This document shows positions 63,416-64,000 of a DNA stretch of 64,000 nt, one piece after another (the stretch's first letter is position 1; every line of letters begins with the position of its first letter). Under the pieces are notes generated by a model that saw only the letters and a program-made list of their open reading frames with translations, ran no database searches and was not told the DNA's origin. This DNA comes from Novosphingobium kaempferiae (GTDB lineage Bacteria > Pseudomonadota > Alphaproteobacteria > Sphingomonadales > Sphingomonadaceae): NCBI RefSeq assembly GCF_021227995.1, contig NZ_CP089301.1, forward strand, positions 1,860,001 through 1,924,000, given 5' to 3'. The position numbers and the translations under genes were made by a program.

Positions 63416-64000
63416 TCAGACCAGCGGCGGATTCAGCCGGGCAAAACCGGCCTGCTGGTGATAGGGTGCGATAGGATAGGCCGGCATCTGGTAGCTTGCC
63501 CGGTCGAGACGGGCGACCTGATCGGCGGTCAGTGTCCAGCCGACCGCGCCGAGATTCTGGCGGAGCTGCTCCTCGTTGCGGGCGCCGATGATGACCGACG
63601 ACACGGTCGGCCGCTGCAACAGCCAGTTGAGCGCGATCTGCGGCACCGTCCTGCCGGTTTCGGCCGCGATCTCATCCAGCGCATCGACGACGCGATAGAG
63701 ATGCTCCTCCTCCACCGGGGGCGCGAAGGCGGCGGTCTGGTGCAGGCGACTGCCCTCGGGGATCGGGCTGCTGCGTCGGACCTTGCCGGTGAGGCGGCCC
63801 CAGCCGAGAGGACTCCACACCATAGCGCCGACGCCCTGGTCGGCGGCGAGCGGCATCAAATCCGCCTCATAGGCGCGGCCGATCAGCGAATAGTAGACCT
63901 GGTGCACGACGAAGCGCGGCCAGCCATGACGGTCCGCCGTGCCAAGCGCCTTCATGAGCTGCCAGCCGGGATAGTTGGACACGCCGACATGGCGCAGCTT
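63416..64000 (-). CDS. Aldo/keto reductase, C-terminal part (runs off the window)
   Basis: At least 195 codons are present; the N-terminus lies beyond 64000. VGVSNYPGWQL and FVVHQVYYSLIGRAYEADLMPLAADQGVGAMVWSPLGWGRLTGK match the AKR fold, with TVPQIALNWLLQRPTVSSVIIGARNEEQL near the end as the NADPH-binding region. It is an NADPH-dependent oxidoreductase of unknown substrate. The downstream MFS gene suggests a small detoxification or catabolic unit. Confidence 0.82.
   Translation of the reverse strand, partial: KLRHVGVSNYPGWQLMKALGTADRHGWPRFVVHQVYYSLIGRAYEADLMPLAADQGVGAMVWSPLGWGRLTGKVRRSSPIPEGSRLHQTAAFAPPVEEEHLYRVVDALDEIAAETGRTVPQIALNWLLQRPTVSSVIIGARNEEQLRQNLGAVGWTLTADQVARLDRASYQMPAYPIAPYHQQAGFARLNPPLV

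Overview
This 64 kb, GC-rich window looks like part of a sphingomonad (Sphingomonadaceae, Alphaproteobacteria) chromosome. The evidence is several TonB-dependent receptors, an exopolysaccharide (EPS) cluster with type I secretion genes, an alphaproteobacterial cytochrome oxidase subunit I/III fusion, and a Ku/LigD pair. The genus cannot be fixed from sequence reading alone. No rRNA, tRNA or CRISPR array was recognised.

Region 1 (about 0-30 kb) is an EPS synthesis, decoration and export locus. It holds five glycosyltransferases, a Wzc-type co-polymerase/tyrosine kinase, a Wzx-type flippase, a Wzy/O-antigen ligase-type polymerase, three acyltransferase-3 proteins, an ExoV-like pyruvyltransferase, a Wza/GumB-type export lipoprotein and an outer-membrane barrel protein. 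Embedded in it is a type I secretion system (TolC, ABC ATPase/permease, HlyD-type fusion protein) with two likely substrates carrying RTX-type repeats: an 891-residue GH16 glycanase and a 146-residue small RTX protein with its own promoter. A SleB-type cell-wall hydrolase lies in the same run of genes. No priming sugar-phosphate transferase is visible. A frameshifted membrane-protein gene ends the leftmost minus-strand operon.

Region 2 (30-32.5 kb) is a graveyard of mobile DNA. It contains an IS3-family element with recognisable terminal inverted repeats but a broken orfA and an internally deleted orfB, an integrase fragment cut at the edge of that IS, an IS5-like transposase tail and a Fic/DUF4172 fragment.

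Region 3 (32.5-40 kb) has a three-gene ABC-2 transporter (ATPase and two large permeases) divergent from a TonB-dependent receptor and an M14 metallocarboxypeptidase. A 20-bp dyad resembling a Zur-type operator lies between the two arms, so metal or metallophore/peptide handling is the working hypothesis. Region 4 (40-46 kb) pairs a TIGR03032/DUF4915-like protein with a 1414-residue autotransporter built of about thirty short repeats. Region 5 (46-50 kb) is a small glycan-use locus: a TonB receptor and a GH43 lipoprotein behind LacI-type operators.

Region 6 (51-58.6 kb) is a chain of mostly overlapping genes: a DUF2231 membrane protein, a sorbosone-dehydrogenase-like PQQ lipoprotein, a caa3-type oxidase (CoxB-cytochrome c, CoxA/CoxC fusion, small membrane protein, CtaG) and a tri-haem cytochrome c. 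Region 7 is the Ku/LigD non-homologous end-joining pair, followed by an MFS exporter and the C-terminal part of an aldo/keto reductase that runs off the window.
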